From: an uncultured Bacilli bacterium
Lineage (GTDB): Bacteria; Bacillota_I; Bacilli_A; RF39; UBA660
Assembly: GCA_934163035.1 (NCBI GenBank)
Contig: CAKPJX010000010.1
Coordinates: forward strand, 1 to 51,302
Reading direction: 5' to 3'
Length of the DNA: 51,302 nt
Part shown: piece by piece, positions 43,396 to 51,302 of the stretch
How the letters are laid out: each line of letters begins with the position of its first letter
Position numbering within the stretch: the stretch's first letter is position 1
The notes under the pieces: generated by a model
Databases searched by the model: none
What the model was told of the DNA's origin: nothing
Seen by the model: the letters and a program-made list of their open reading frames with translations, nothing else
Made by a program: the position numbers and the translations under genes

Positions 43396-43611
43396 CTATT
43401 TACGATAGGTAATACGCCCACGTGTTAAATCATAAGGCGATAGTTCTATCATTACGGTGTCTCCTGCTAAGATGCGAATATAGTTCATTCGTATTTTACC
43501 AGAAACGTGGGCTTCCACAATGTGTCCGTTCTCTAGTTGAACTTTGAATTTCCCTCCTGGGATAATTTCTAGAACTTTACCTTCTATTTCAATCGTATCT
43601 TCCTTAGCCAT
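43396..43611 (-). CDS. infA: Translation initiation factor IF-1
   Basis: 71 residues, an OB-fold protein that blocks the ribosomal A site during initiation. MAKEDTIEIEGKVLEIIPGG, the KIRMNYIRILAGD stretch and VMIELSPYDLTRGRITYR are diagnostic. Four bases after map, in the usual map-infA-rpmJ order. Confidence 0.98.
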   Translation of the reverse strand: MAKEDTIEIEGKVLEIIPGGKFKVQLENGHIVEAHVSGKIRMNYIRILAGDTVMIELSPYDLTRGRITYRK

Positions 43612-43615
43612 CTTT

Positions 43616-44362
43616 TCACTCTCCTGTCAAGATTTTATATCCATCATCAGTTACTACAACTGTGTGTTCAAAGTGGGCTGATGGACGATGATCCAATGTA
43701 TCAATTGTCCAATCGTTATCATGAACGTAGATACGTGGACTTCCCAATGTTAACATTGGTTCTACAGCAATTACCATCCCTTTTTTTAATCTGGGACCTG
43801 TATTTTTTGTTCCAAAATTTGGAACTTCTGGATCTTCATGAACATCTGTTCCAACTCCATGTCCACAAAGTTCTTTTACCACGCCTAAGTTATGCTCCTT
43901 GGCATATTGAGAAATTGCGTATCCAATATCTCCAATTCTATTTCCAGGCTTTACTTGTTCTAGTCCGATAAATAGTGACTTTTCAGTATGCTCTAATAAG
44001 TATTCTACTTCACCACTAACTTCTCCAACTTTATAAGTCCAAGCAGAATCACCATGATATCCTTTGTAACAAGCGCCTATATCGATTGATACTATGTCAC
44101 CATTTTTTAGGATTCTTTCACTTGGAAAGCCATGGACTACTTCGAAATTTACGCTTATGCATAGTGCTGTTGGAAAGCCCTCATAACCTTTGAATGAAGG
44201 CGTTGCACCTTGTTTGCGAATAAATTCCTCAGCAAGTCTATCTAATTCTTTTGTCTTAATTCCTTCTTTTACATAAGGCTTTAAGTATTGATGAGTTTTA
44301 TATACAATATTACCGGCAATTCTTAATAGTTCAATTTCATGTTCACTTTTAATAGTTATCAT
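43616..44362 (-). CDS. map: Methionine aminopeptidase, type I
   Basis: 248 residues. It removes the initiator methionine from new proteins. Metal ligands are visible in VSIDIGACYKGYHGDSAW (two Asp), GHGVGTDVHEDP (His), VIAVEPML (Glu) and FEHTVVV (Glu). The standard spc-operon position after adk. No N-terminal SEC-C zinc domain. Confidence 0.97.
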   Translation of the reverse strand: MITIKSEHEIELLRIAGNIVYKTHQYLKPYVKEGIKTKELDRLAEEFIRKQGATPSFKGYEGFPTALCISVNFEVVHGFPSERILKNGDIVSIDIGACYKGYHGDSAWTYKVGEVSGEVEYLLEHTEKSLFIGLEQVKPGNRIGDIGYAISQYAKEHNLGVVKELCGHGVGTDVHEDPEVPNFGTKNTGPRLKKGMVIAVEPMLTLGSPRIYVHDNDWTIDTLDHRPSAHFEHTVVVTDDGYKILTGE

Positions 44363-44375
44363 CTAATCATCTCCA

Positions 44376-45032
44376 TTAATCCTTGCTAATAATCTCATCA
44401 ACCATCTTGAATACTTCTTCTGGTGTATTGTTTCCATCTATTTTTTTCAACACACCTTTCTTTTCGTAGTATTCAATTATTGGTTTTGTTTTTTCGTTGT
44501 ACATTTTGTATCTATTCTTAAATGCTTCTAGATTATCATCGCTACGTTGATATAATTTTGAACCACAAATATCACATACTGAATCTATAGCAGGTGTCAT
44601 TTCTTTAACATTAATATTAAAGATAGCCTTGCAGTTTTCACATGTTCTTCTACCTGTAATTCTTTTTTCTAATGTTTTCTCATCAACATCAATTAAAATT
44701 ACATTCCCAACGTCATAACCTAAATTATTTAATATCTTGTCATATTCAATGGCTTGCTCCAGATTTCTTGGAAAGCCATCTATTATATAACCATTTTTAC
44801 AATCATCTTTTTTTAATCTTTCCTCAATTAACTGATAAGTAATTTCATCTTTTACAAGATTACCACTAGCAAGTGTCTCATAAACATAATGACCTAACTC
44901 ACTATCCTCTTTGGCTATATCACGTAAGATATTACCAGTTGAGATGTGAGGAATTTTATATTTTTCTACAACGAATTCAGCTTGTGTCCCCTTACCGGCT
45001 GCCGGTGGGGCTATAAACATAATATTCTTCAT
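44376..45032 (-). CDS. adk: Adenylate kinase
   Basis: 218 residues. It interconverts ATP + AMP and 2 ADP. P-loop APPAAGKGTQ (8-17; the usual form is GPPGAGKGTQ, so two glycines are changed to Ala), AMP-site ISTGNILRD, LIEERLKKDDC and GFPRNLEQAIEYD. The LID carries a four-cysteine zinc site (CENC ... CDIC), typical for Gram-positive enzymes. Placed two bases after secY. Confidence 0.97.
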   Translation of the reverse strand: MKNIMFIAPPAAGKGTQAEFVVEKYKIPHISTGNILRDIAKEDSELGHYVYETLASGNLVKDEITYQLIEERLKKDDCKNGYIIDGFPRNLEQAIEYDKILNNLGYDVGNVILIDVDEKTLEKRITGRRTCENCKAIFNINVKEMTPAIDSVCDICGSKLYQRSDDNLEAFKNRYKMYNEKTKPIIEYYEKKGVLKKIDGNNTPEEVFKMVDEIISKD

Positions 45033-45034
45033 AA

Positions 45035-46309
45035 TTACCTTCTACTATATCCTCTTTTATAACTTCTGGTTAAAATACTGCCTTCTAGTTGTTTATATGT
45101 TTCAAGTGCTACTCCTACTACGATTAGTAATCCAGTACCACCAATTGATACAGATGTTGGAAGACTTGTTACTTTTGAAAATAATATTGGCAGACCTGCT
45201 ATTATTACTAAGAATACAGAGCCTAGTATTGTAAGTCTTGATAAAATTTTACTTACATACTTCTTTGTTTCATCTCCTGGTCTAATTCCAGGTATATATC
45301 CACCATTTTCTTGTAAGTTTTTAGCAAACTCTTCTGGTTTTAATTGAATAAATGTATAGAAATATCCAAATAAGAATATTAGTACAATATAAATTATAAA
45401 ACCTAGTGGAGTTGTATATGTTAAATACTTTTGAACAAATAGTGTGAATCCTTCTTTTTTTATTACTTGAGATATGATACTTGGTATTGATAATAAACTA
45501 GAGGCGAAAATTACTGGAATTACTCCTGCAGAGTTTATTTTTATTGGCATAAAGCTTTGTGCAGAACTTCCATAAGCACTTGTTGACTTATTTGAATACT
45601 GAATTGGTATTCTTCTTTCTGATTCTTGTACAAATATTACGCCTATTACTATTGCAAAATAAATTATTACAAATATTATAAATTTAATTATTCCCAAGGT
45701 AATCACTTGAGCTGTTCCATCAAACGCAATTAATCCTTTAAAAGCATCAATGAACATTTGTGGAAGTGTTGCTATAATACCTGCCATAATTATTAAGCTT
45801 ATACCATTACCTATACCTTTTTGAGTAATTTGATCTCCTAACCATAGCAAGAATGCTGTACCTGCTGTTAAAACTGTTGAAATATATAAGTACTGCATTG
45901 GATTGCCAGACTTACCAATAAACGCGAATGAGAATGCATATCCTTCAATAAATGAGAAGGCTATACCAACATATCGTGTTATTTGATTTATTTTTTGACG
46001 TCCAGTTGCTCCTTGCTTGCTAAGTTCTGCAAAGTATGGAACAATATCCATCTCTAGTAATTGAATTATAATTGATGCCGTAATATAAGGCATAACTCCT
46101 AGGGCAAATATGGAAAAGTTTTTTAATGCTCCACCACCCATTGTATTGATTAATTCTAGGAAACCTATATTACTCGTTAAATCTTGTGTTCCGGGAACCC
46201 TAATTGAGATTCCTAATATGAAGATCATTAGTGCTCCTAATGTGAAATAAATTCTATGTCTTAGATCTTTATTAGTCGGAGTAAATAATTGCTTCATAGT
46301 CTTAAACAT
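45035..46309 (-). CDS. secY: Preprotein translocase subunit SecY
   Basis: 424 residues with ten membrane segments forming the protein-conducting channel. Diagnostic are RIYFTLGALMIFILGISIRV, QLLEMDIVPYFAELSKQG, YPT-like YISTVLTAG and the cytoplasmic C5 loop IQLKPEEFAKNLQENGGYIPG. It follows rplO by one base. The start is normal for the family. Confidence 0.98.
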   Translation of the reverse strand: MFKTMKQLFTPTNKDLRHRIYFTLGALMIFILGISIRVPGTQDLTSNIGFLELINTMGGGALKNFSIFALGVMPYITASIIIQLLEMDIVPYFAELSKQGATGRQKINQITRYVGIAFSFIEGYAFSFAFIGKSGNPMQYLYISTVLTAGTAFLLWLGDQITQKGIGNGISLIIMAGIIATLPQMFIDAFKGLIAFDGTAQVITLGIIKFIIFVIIYFAIVIGVIFVQESERRIPIQYSNKSTSAYGSSAQSFMPIKINSAGVIPVIFASSLLSIPSIISQVIKKEGFTLFVQKYLTYTTPLGFIIYIVLIFLFGYFYTFIQLKPEEFAKNLQENGGYIPGIRPGDETKKYVSKILSRLTILGSVFLVIIAGLPILFSKVTSLPTSVSIGGTGLLIVVGVALETYKQLEGSILTRSYKRGYSRR

Positions 46310-46310
46310 A

Positions 46311-46754
46311 CTAGATCACCTCAGCTTTGCTACCTGATGAATTGATCTTTTCTAAAGCACTCTCTGAAAACTTATTTGCTTGAATTGTTAATTTTTTTGT
46401 TAGTTCTCCATTACCTAGTACTTTAATACCATCTAGTTGGTTCTTAATTATCCCCTTTTCTTTTAATACAGCTGGTGTTACTAATGCACCATCTTCAAAT
46501 ATATTTAGAGCATCTAAATTTATAGTAGCATATCTAGTTCTAAATTTAGCATTTTTGAATCCTCTTTTTGGAATTCTTCTATATAAAGGTAATTGTCCAC
46601 CTTCAAATACTGGATTTATACTAGCTCCACTACGTGCTTTTTGTCCTTTTTGACCGCGTCCACTTGTTTTACCAAGACCACTACCTGGACCACGACCTAT
46701 GCGCTTTTTAGCATGAGTAGCGCCGATATTTTTTTCTAATTCATGTAACTTCAT
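46311..46754 (-). CDS. rplO: 50S ribosomal protein L15
   Basis: 147 residues. Gly/Arg-rich start KKRIGRGPGSGLGKTSGRGQ and QLPLYRRIPKRGFKN are characteristic. Its start overlaps the rpsE stop by one base, leaving no room for rpmD (L30), which normally sits here. Confidence 0.97.
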   Translation of the reverse strand: MKLHELEKNIGATHAKKRIGRGPGSGLGKTSGRGQKGQKARSGASINPVFEGGQLPLYRRIPKRGFKNAKFRTRYATINLDALNIFEDGALVTPAVLKEKGIIKNQLDGIKVLGNGELTKKLTIQANKFSESALEKINSSGSKAEVI

Positions 46755-47263
46755 TATCCTAATATCTCCTCTACTGTTTTTCCACGAAGTGCTGCTACTT
46801 CTTCTGGTGTCTTAATAGACTTAAGTGCATTTAAAGCAGCTGTGGCCATATTTAATTTTGTTCTTGCTCCTAGTGATTTAGAGACAACATCACGAATTCC
46901 TGCTAATTCAAGAATTGCACGAACTGAACCACCGGCAATGATACCAGTACCTGCTTGAGCAGGTTTAATGATAACTCTTGCAGCTCCAGCTCTACCAATT
47001 GCTTCATGGGCAACTGTTCTTCCATCAATTAGAGGTATTGTGATAATATTTTTGTTTGCATCTTGTATAGCTTTTTTAATTGCATCAGGTACTTCATTAG
47101 CTTTACCAATACCTAATCCAACTTTACCTTTGCGATCTCCTATTACTACTACTGCAGAATATCTTCTTTGACGTCCACCTTTATTTACTTTTACAACGCT
47201 TTTAACATCAATTACTAATTCTTCAAATAGTTTTTCTTTGGTTTCGCGAGTTTTTCTTTGCAT
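46754..47263 (-). CDS. rpsE: 30S ribosomal protein S5
   Basis: 169 residues. Markers are VVKVNKGGRQRRYSAVVVIG, KVGLGIGKANEVPDAIKKA and GGSVRAILELAGIRDVVSKS. S5 shapes decoding accuracy together with S4. Overlaps rplO by one base. Confidence 0.98.
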   Translation of the reverse strand: MQRKTRETKEKLFEELVIDVKSVVKVNKGGRQRRYSAVVVIGDRKGKVGLGIGKANEVPDAIKKAIQDANKNIITIPLIDGRTVAHEAIGRAGAARVIIKPAQAGTGIIAGGSVRAILELAGIRDVVSKSLGARTKLNMATAALNALKSIKTPEEVAALRGKTVEEILG

Positions 47264-47275
47264 AATACCCTCCTA

Positions 47276-47638
47276 TTAGAATTCTAGTCCATTTTCACGT
47301 GCAGCTTCAGCTAAGGCTTTTACACGTCCATGATAAAGGTATCCTCCTCTATCAAATACCACTTTTGTAATTTTTGCTTTTGTTGCTTTTTCAGCAATTG
47401 CTTTTCCAACAACTTTTGCTGCTTCAACATTGCTTCCATTAGTTAATTTTAGATCTTTATCTAATGAAGAAGCTGATACAAGAGTAGTTTTTGTTTCATC
47501 ATCGATAATTTGTGCATATATTCCTTTATTTGAGCGAAATACACATAGTCTAGGAATAGCACTAGTTCCCATGATAGTTTTACGAATTCTTTCGTGACGT
47601 ATTAAACGCATACTATTACGAGATTCTTTCTTTATCAT
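47276..47638 (-). CDS. rplR: 50S ribosomal protein L18
   Basis: 120 residues, binds 5S rRNA. The markers are RLIRHERIRKTIMGTSAIPR, RLCVFRSNKGIYAQIIDD and VVFDRGGYLYHGRVKALA. Standard order between rplF and rpsE. Confidence 0.97.
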   Translation of the reverse strand: MIKKESRNSMRLIRHERIRKTIMGTSAIPRLCVFRSNKGIYAQIIDDETKTTLVSASSLDKDLKLTNGSNVEAAKVVGKAIAEKATKAKITKVVFDRGGYLYHGRVKALAEAARENGLEF

Positions 47639-47663
47639 ATTTTCCTTTCTCCCTTCTTACTGA

Positions 47664-48194
47664 TTAAGCAGCTTTCTTTCCTTCTTTACGACGAATATGT
47701 TCGTCCTTATAACGTATTCCTTTACCTTTGTATGGTTCAGGTTGTCTTACTTTTCTAATATTAGCGGCGAATTCACCAACTAATACTTTATCTATACCTT
47801 TTACAGTTATTTCGGTATTACCATTAGCTTCAATAGTTATACTTTGAGGGATTGCCATTTCAACAGGATGAGAATAACCAGCATTAATTACTAATTTATT
47901 TCCTTGTACATTGAAACGATATCCTACTCCAACTATCTCTAATTTCTTTTCATAACCGTTTGTAACACCAGTTATCATATTTTGAATAAGTGCATTCATT
48001 GTTCCGTGCATAGCTTTTGCACTATCATTTTTACGTTCCAAAGTTATTCTGTTTTCTTCTTGCTTTAATGTAATATCTTTTAGCATTGCCTGTGTTAAGG
48101 TTCCCTTAGGACCTTTTACAGTTACGATATTATTAGCAACTTCAACAGTTACTCCTTCTGGAACTGTAATTATACGATTTCCAATACGGCTCAT
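47664..48194 (-). CDS. rplF: 50S ribosomal protein L6
   Basis: 176 residues. MSRIGNRIITVPEGVTVEV and the C-terminal GEFAANIRKVRQPEPYKGKG with IRYKDEHIRRKEGK are diagnostic. It lies near the factor-binding site of the large subunit. Confidence 0.98.
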   Translation of the reverse strand: MSRIGNRIITVPEGVTVEVANNIVTVKGPKGTLTQAMLKDITLKQEENRITLERKNDSAKAMHGTMNALIQNMITGVTNGYEKKLEIVGVGYRFNVQGNKLVINAGYSHPVEMAIPQSITIEANGNTEITVKGIDKVLVGEFAANIRKVRQPEPYKGKGIRYKDEHIRRKEGKKAA

Positions 48195-48218
48195 ACTTTC
48201 CCTCCTTATATTTTTCGA

Positions 48219-48620
48219 TTACCAAATATAAGCTAGAACTTCTCCACCTATATTTTGTTTACGAGCTTCTTTATCTGTCATAATTCCTTTTGATGTTGAA
48301 ATTATAGCTATTCCTAAACCATTCAACACTTTTGGAATTTCATCACCCTTAGCATATACTCGAAGTCCTGGTTTGGAAATTCTTTTTAGCCCAGTGATAA
48401 CTCTTTCTTTTTTATCTGAATATTTTAAAGTTAAAACTATTGTGCCTTGAGCATCATCATTAACAATTTTATAGTCTTTTATAAATCCTTCTTCTTTTAG
48501 TATCTTTGCGATTGATACTTTTATTTTTGAAGATGGAACTTTTACCTCTGTATAACGCATGCTATTAGCATTACGAATACGAGTTAACATATCTGCAATT
48601 GTATCTGTTACTACTGCCAT
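48219..48620 (-). CDS. rpsH: 30S ribosomal protein S8
   Basis: 133 residues from the ATG at 48620, which follows GGAGG; the longer frame would run into rpsN. Markers are DTIADMLTRIRNANSMRY, KRISKPGLRVYAKGDEIPKV and IISTSKGIMTDKEAR. In many bacteria S8 also represses the spc operon. Confidence 0.97.
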   Translation of the reverse strand: MAVVTDTIADMLTRIRNANSMRYTEVKVPSSKIKVSIAKILKEEGFIKDYKIVNDDAQGTIVLTLKYSDKKERVITGLKRISKPGLRVYAKGDEIPKVLNGLGIAIISTSKGIMTDKEARKQNIGGEVLAYIW

Positions 48621-48640
48621 AATATATTCCTCCTTTCCAA

Positions 48641-48826
48641 TTACCAACTTGATTTTTTAATTCCTGGTATTTGTCCATTATAAGCTAATTCACGAAAGCA
48701 AATACGGCAGATTCCAAATTTACTCATAACTGCGTGTGGACGACCACAACGAGAACATCTTGTATATTCACGTACTTTAAATTTTTGTGGTCTATTAGCT
48801 TTAATTATCATACTTTTTTTTGCCAT
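48641..48826 (-). CDS. rpsN: 30S ribosomal protein S14, zinc-binding type
   Basis: 61 residues, the short type Z form with two CxxC pairs (YTRCSRCGRPHA and ICRICFRELA). This form is typical of Firmicutes. Located between rplE and rpsH as usual. Confidence 0.97.
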   Translation of the reverse strand: MAKKSMIIKANRPQKFKVREYTRCSRCGRPHAVMSKFGICRICFRELAYNGQIPGIKKSSW

Positions 48827-48841
48827 AATATTCCTCCCATT

Positions 48842-49381
48842 TTACTTTTTAAAAGGAATTCCAAGTCCATTTAATAAGTCAAATGATTCTTCATTTGTTT
48901 TTGCTGTCGTAACGAAAACGACATCCATACCACGTACTTTTACAACGTCATCATAATCTATTTCTGAGAAGATTAGTTGTTCTTTTAAACCTAATGTATA
49001 GTTTCCTCTACCATCAAATGCTTTTGCACTAACTCCTCTAAAGTCTCTAACTGCTGGAAGAGAAATTGATATTAATTTATCCATAAAGTTATACATGTTT
49101 TCTCCTCTTAGAGTTACTTTACATCCAATTGCTTGACCTTCTCTTACTTTGAATCCAGCGATTGATTTTTTTGCTTTAGTTACTACTGGTTTTTGTCCAG
49201 ATATTTTAGCTAAGTCAGCTACTGCAGCATCTAATAATTTTGAGTTGCTTGTAGCATCTCCTACTCCAATATTAATAACTATTTTTTCTAGTTTTGGTAC
49301 TTCCATGATTGACTTATAATTATACTTTTCTTTTAAACTTGGAACAACTTCGTTTAAGTATTTTTCTTTTAGGCGGTTCAT
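48842..49381 (-). CDS. rplE: 50S ribosomal protein L5
   Basis: 179 residues from the ATG at 49381 with GGAGGG upstream; the longer frame overlaps rplX. Markers are EVPKLEKIVINIGVGDA, KAKKSIAGFKVREGQAIGCK and LPAVRDFRGVSAKAFDGRG. Binds 5S rRNA and P-site tRNA. Confidence 0.98.
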   Translation of the reverse strand: MNRLKEKYLNEVVPSLKEKYNYKSIMEVPKLEKIVINIGVGDATSNSKLLDAAVADLAKISGQKPVVTKAKKSIAGFKVREGQAIGCKVTLRGENMYNFMDKLISISLPAVRDFRGVSAKAFDGRGNYTLGLKEQLIFSEIDYDDVVKVRGMDVVFVTTAKTNEESFDLLNGLGIPFKK

Positions 49382-49397
49382 AGTTACCCTCCTTCCA

Positions 49398-49709
49398 TTA
49401 ATCAAGCTTCTCGTTTGATTTTTTTGCAATTCTAATTTTTTTATTGGTTTTTGAATCTATTGTATGTCCTATTCTAGTTCTTTTCTTTGTTTTAGGATCA
49501 ATTATCATAACATTAGATGCATTGATTGGTGCTTCTATTTCTAGAATTCCACCAGTTTCTTGTCCAGTTGCTTTTTGATGTTTTTTTACAATATTAACAC
49601 CTTCAACTATAACTTTATTTTCAGCTCTTAATGTCTTGATTATTTTTCCTTTTTTTCCTTTATTAGAACCAGCAATAACTACAACTTCATCTCCTATTTT
49701 AAAGTTCAT
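49398..49709 (-). CDS. rplX: 50S ribosomal protein L24
   Basis: 103 residues with the KOW motif GDEVVVIAGSNKGKKGKIIK and VEGVNIVKKHQKATGQETGG. An early-assembly protein near the exit tunnel. Conserved position between rplN and rplE. Confidence 0.97.
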   Translation of the reverse strand: MNFKIGDEVVVIAGSNKGKKGKIIKTLRAENKVIVEGVNIVKKHQKATGQETGGILEIEAPINASNVMIIDPKTKKRTRIGHTIDSKTNKKIRIAKKSNEKLD

Positions 49710-49722
49710 AATTTTCCTCCTA

Positions 49723-50091
49723 TTATAAGACTTCTTTTGCTAAAGATACTATTTTCATGTAATCTTTGTCTCGAAGTTCTCTTGCTACTGGTCCAAAGAT
49801 ACGAGTTCCTACTGGACTCTTATCATCACGAATGATAACACATGCATTATCATCGAACTTAATATAACTTCCGTCTTCACGACGAACGCCTTGACGAGTT
49901 CGAACGATAACTGCTTTTACAACTTTTCCTTTTGGCATTGGTGAGTTTGGAATAGCACTTTTAACAGTTCCAACTACTACATCGCCAATGTTACCTGTTT
50001 TAACCTTGCTTCCACCTAGAACACGAATTACTAATAATTCTTTTGCTCCAGTATTGTCAGCAACCTTCATACGGCTTTCTTGTTGTAACAT
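49723..50091 (-). CDS. rplN: 50S ribosomal protein L14
   Basis: 122 residues. MLQQESRMKVADNTGAKELL and the C-terminal FGPVARELRDKDYMKIVSLA are diagnostic. Forms an intersubunit bridge and binds the silencing factor RsfS. Confidence 0.98.
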   Translation of the reverse strand: MLQQESRMKVADNTGAKELLVIRVLGGSKVKTGNIGDVVVGTVKSAIPNSPMPKGKVVKAVIVRTRQGVRREDGSYIKFDDNACVIIRDDKSPVGTRIFGPVARELRDKDYMKIVSLAKEVL

Positions 50092-50119
50092 AGATTATTC
50101 CTCCTTCTTCATCTAAGCG

Positions 50120-50377
50120 TTAAATAATAACTGCTTCTTTTACTATTTCTTTTAAATAGAAATGCTTTGTTTTTGATAATGGTCTAGTTTCAACAATTTT
50201 AACCAAATCTCCAACCTTAGCAATATTCTTTTCATCATGAGCACAATATTTTTTAGAGCTCTTTACTCTTTTATGATATAACGGATGGTTTTTATAAGTT
50301 TCAACTAAAACACTGATAGTTTTATTAGTTACACTAACAACTTTACCAACTAATTCTTTTCTAACTTTCTTTTCCAC
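50120..50377 (-). CDS. rpsQ: 30S ribosomal protein S17
   Basis: 85 residues, OB fold. The markers are RKELVGKVVSVTNKTISVLV, HPLYHKRVKSSKKYCAHDE and ETRPLSKTKHFYLKEIV. Standard order after rpmC. Confidence 0.97.
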   Translation of the reverse strand: MEKKVRKELVGKVVSVTNKTISVLVETYKNHPLYHKRVKSSKKYCAHDEKNIAKVGDLVKIVETRPLSKTKHFYLKEIVKEAVII

Positions 50378-50388
50378 TATATAACCTC

Positions 50389-50583
50389 CTATTTGCTAGT
50401 CTCACGTTCTTTTAGAACGGTTTTCATTCTTGCAACGGTGTGTCTCAAATCTTTTATTCTAGAAGGTTTTTCTAGGTTTCCTGTTGCTTGTTGGAAACGT
50501 AAATTGAAAAGTTCTTCTTTTGTTTCAACTAGCTTTTTATTTATTTCTTCAGTAGATAGTTCTCTAATTTCCTTAACCTTCAT
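50389..50583 (-). CDS. rpmC: 50S ribosomal protein L29
   Basis: 64 residues from the ATG at 50583, inside the 3' end of rplP with GGTGGTG as ribosome binding site. Markers are MKVKEIRELSTEEINKKL, ELFNLRFQQATGNLEKP and the RIKDLRHTVARMKTVL helix. Sits at the tunnel exit. Confidence 0.96.
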   Translation of the reverse strand: MKVKEIRELSTEEINKKLVETKEELFNLRFQQATGNLEKPSRIKDLRHTVARMKTVLKERETSK

Positions 50584-51004
50584 TTTTGTCACCACCATTT
50601 TCTTTCATAATAAACTTGGTTGCTACTGGTAGTTTGTGTGATGCAAGACGTAATGCTTCACGAGCAACTTCTTCACTAACACCAGCTATTTCAAACATGA
50701 TTTTGCCTTCTTTTACAACAGCAACCCATCCTTCAACATTTCCTTTACCTTTTCCTTGTCTTGTACCAATTGGTTTTTTAGTTAAAGGCATATGTGGAAA
50801 GATATTGATCCATACTTTACCACCACGTTTCATGTAACGAGTCATGGCGATACGTGCAGCTTCTATTTGGTTAGCAGTAATCCAAGCACCTTCTTTTGCT
50901 TGTAGACCGTAATCACCAAAGTGAAGTTCTCTATTACCACGTGATTTTCCTTCGTAAGGTAATCTATGAACACGACGATATTTAGTTCTTGACGGTATTA
51001 ACAT
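50573..51004 (-). CDS. rplP: 50S ribosomal protein L16
   Basis: 143 residues. The markers are MLIPSRTKYRRVHRLPYEG, GDYGLQAKEGAWITANQIEA and the middle segment GGKVWINIFPHMPLTKKPIG. Overlaps rpmC by 11 bases and follows rpsC by one base. Confidence 0.98.
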   Translation of the reverse strand: MLIPSRTKYRRVHRLPYEGKSRGNRELHFGDYGLQAKEGAWITANQIEAARIAMTRYMKRGGKVWINIFPHMPLTKKPIGTRQGKGKGNVEGWVAVVKEGKIMFEIAGVSEEVAREALRLASHKLPVATKFIMKENGGDKNEG

Positions 51005-51005
51005 A

Positions 51006-51302
51006 TTAATTACCTCCTTTAGCCTTTTTGTTTAGGATTTCTCCCTTATAGATCCATACCTTTACACCAATTTTTCCGAATGTTGTGTCAGCTTCACTTG
51101 TAGCATAATCAACATCTGCTCTTAATGTATGTAGAGGAATAGTTCCTTCTGTATATCCTTCGCTACGAGCCATATCAGCTCCACCTAAACGTCCAGATAC
51201 ACTTGTTTTAATTCCTTTAGCTCCTGCTTTCATAGCATTTCTAATTGCTCTTTTTTGAGCCATACGGAATGATGCTCTATTAGTAATTTGGTTTGCAATA
51301 TT
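51006..51302 (-). CDS. rpsC: 30S ribosomal protein S3, C-terminal part (cut by window)
   Basis: The frame stays open to the window edge, so the start lies outside. The visible 98 residues include ITNRASFRMAQKRAIRNAMK, GIKTSVSGRLGGADMARSEG and HTLRADVDYATSEADTTFG, the C-terminal domain of S3 that helps unwind mRNA at the entry channel. The rest of the S10 operon would continue to the right. Confidence 0.97.
   Translation of the reverse strand, partial: NIANQITNRASFRMAQKRAIRNAMKAGAKGIKTSVSGRLGGADMARSEGYTEGTIPLHTLRADVDYATSEADTTFGKIGVKVWIYKGEILNKKAKGGN

Overview
The window is AT-rich DNA (roughly 28-30 % GC by eye) from a low-GC Firmicute-type bacterium, most like the small-genome uncultured Bacilli/RF39-type lineages. 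The evidence is the Bacillus-like order of the S10-spc-alpha ribosomal operon, strong AGGAGG-type ribosome binding sites, a zinc-type S14, HPr-less housekeeping genes of Bacilli type (ntdP, cwlD-like, yerB-like) and a T7SSb-type EssC. UGA is used as stop (for example hpt) and the only tRNA is tRNA-Trp(CCA), so the genetic code is the standard bacterial one, not the Mycoplasma code.

Layout. 1-3.8 kb (minus): ntdP, a 54-residue membrane peptide, an HdeD/DUF308 membrane protein, gpsA and a YerB-like protein. 3.9-6.5 kb (plus): tRNA-Trp with promoter and terminator, a frameshifted unknown gene, the UV endonuclease uvsE and a possible Spo0A-C-like protein. 6.5-11.2 kb: a Ca2+-type P-ATPase (minus), then a PflX-like radical SAM protein, a ferredoxin-thioredoxin-reductase-like iron-sulfur protein and a membrane-anchored thioredoxin-fold protein (plus).

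11.25-21.9 kb is the most unusual region. A LysM/amidase_3 cell-wall hydrolase gene is split into two halves by an insertion of about 9.4 kb (about 12,245 to 21,648). The insertion encodes a large serine recombinase, an Mrr-type restriction endonuclease, a decayed Sau3AI/MutH-type restriction enzyme, a cytosine-C5 methyltransferase, and a translationally coupled pair made of a double-GHKL ATPase/histidine-kinase-like protein and a receiver-domain-like protein. Both halves of the host gene join in frame if the element is removed at a shared GCACC core. I read it as an integrated mobile defence island, with the methyltransferase / kinase-like / receiver-like set as the best candidate for an uncharacterised system.

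21.9-36.7 kb: a strongly structured RNA with its own promoter and terminator upstream of hpt; a CofE-like ligase, HtrA and an AbiD/F-type HEPN protein; a zinc-dependent phospholipase-C-like protein and a catalytically degenerate SpoIID-like protein; a compact type VII secretion locus (EssC, YukD/EsaB-like, two short helical proteins); CwlD-like amidase, ZIP transporter and a stranded holin/M23-lysin pair.

36.7-51.3 kb (minus): rpsI, rplM (with an L13-type leader), truA, two degenerate EcfA-type ATPases without ecfT, a short-chain dehydrogenase, then the alpha and spc operons (rplQ back to rpsC, truncated by the window edge). rpmD (L30) is absent between rpsE and rplO.
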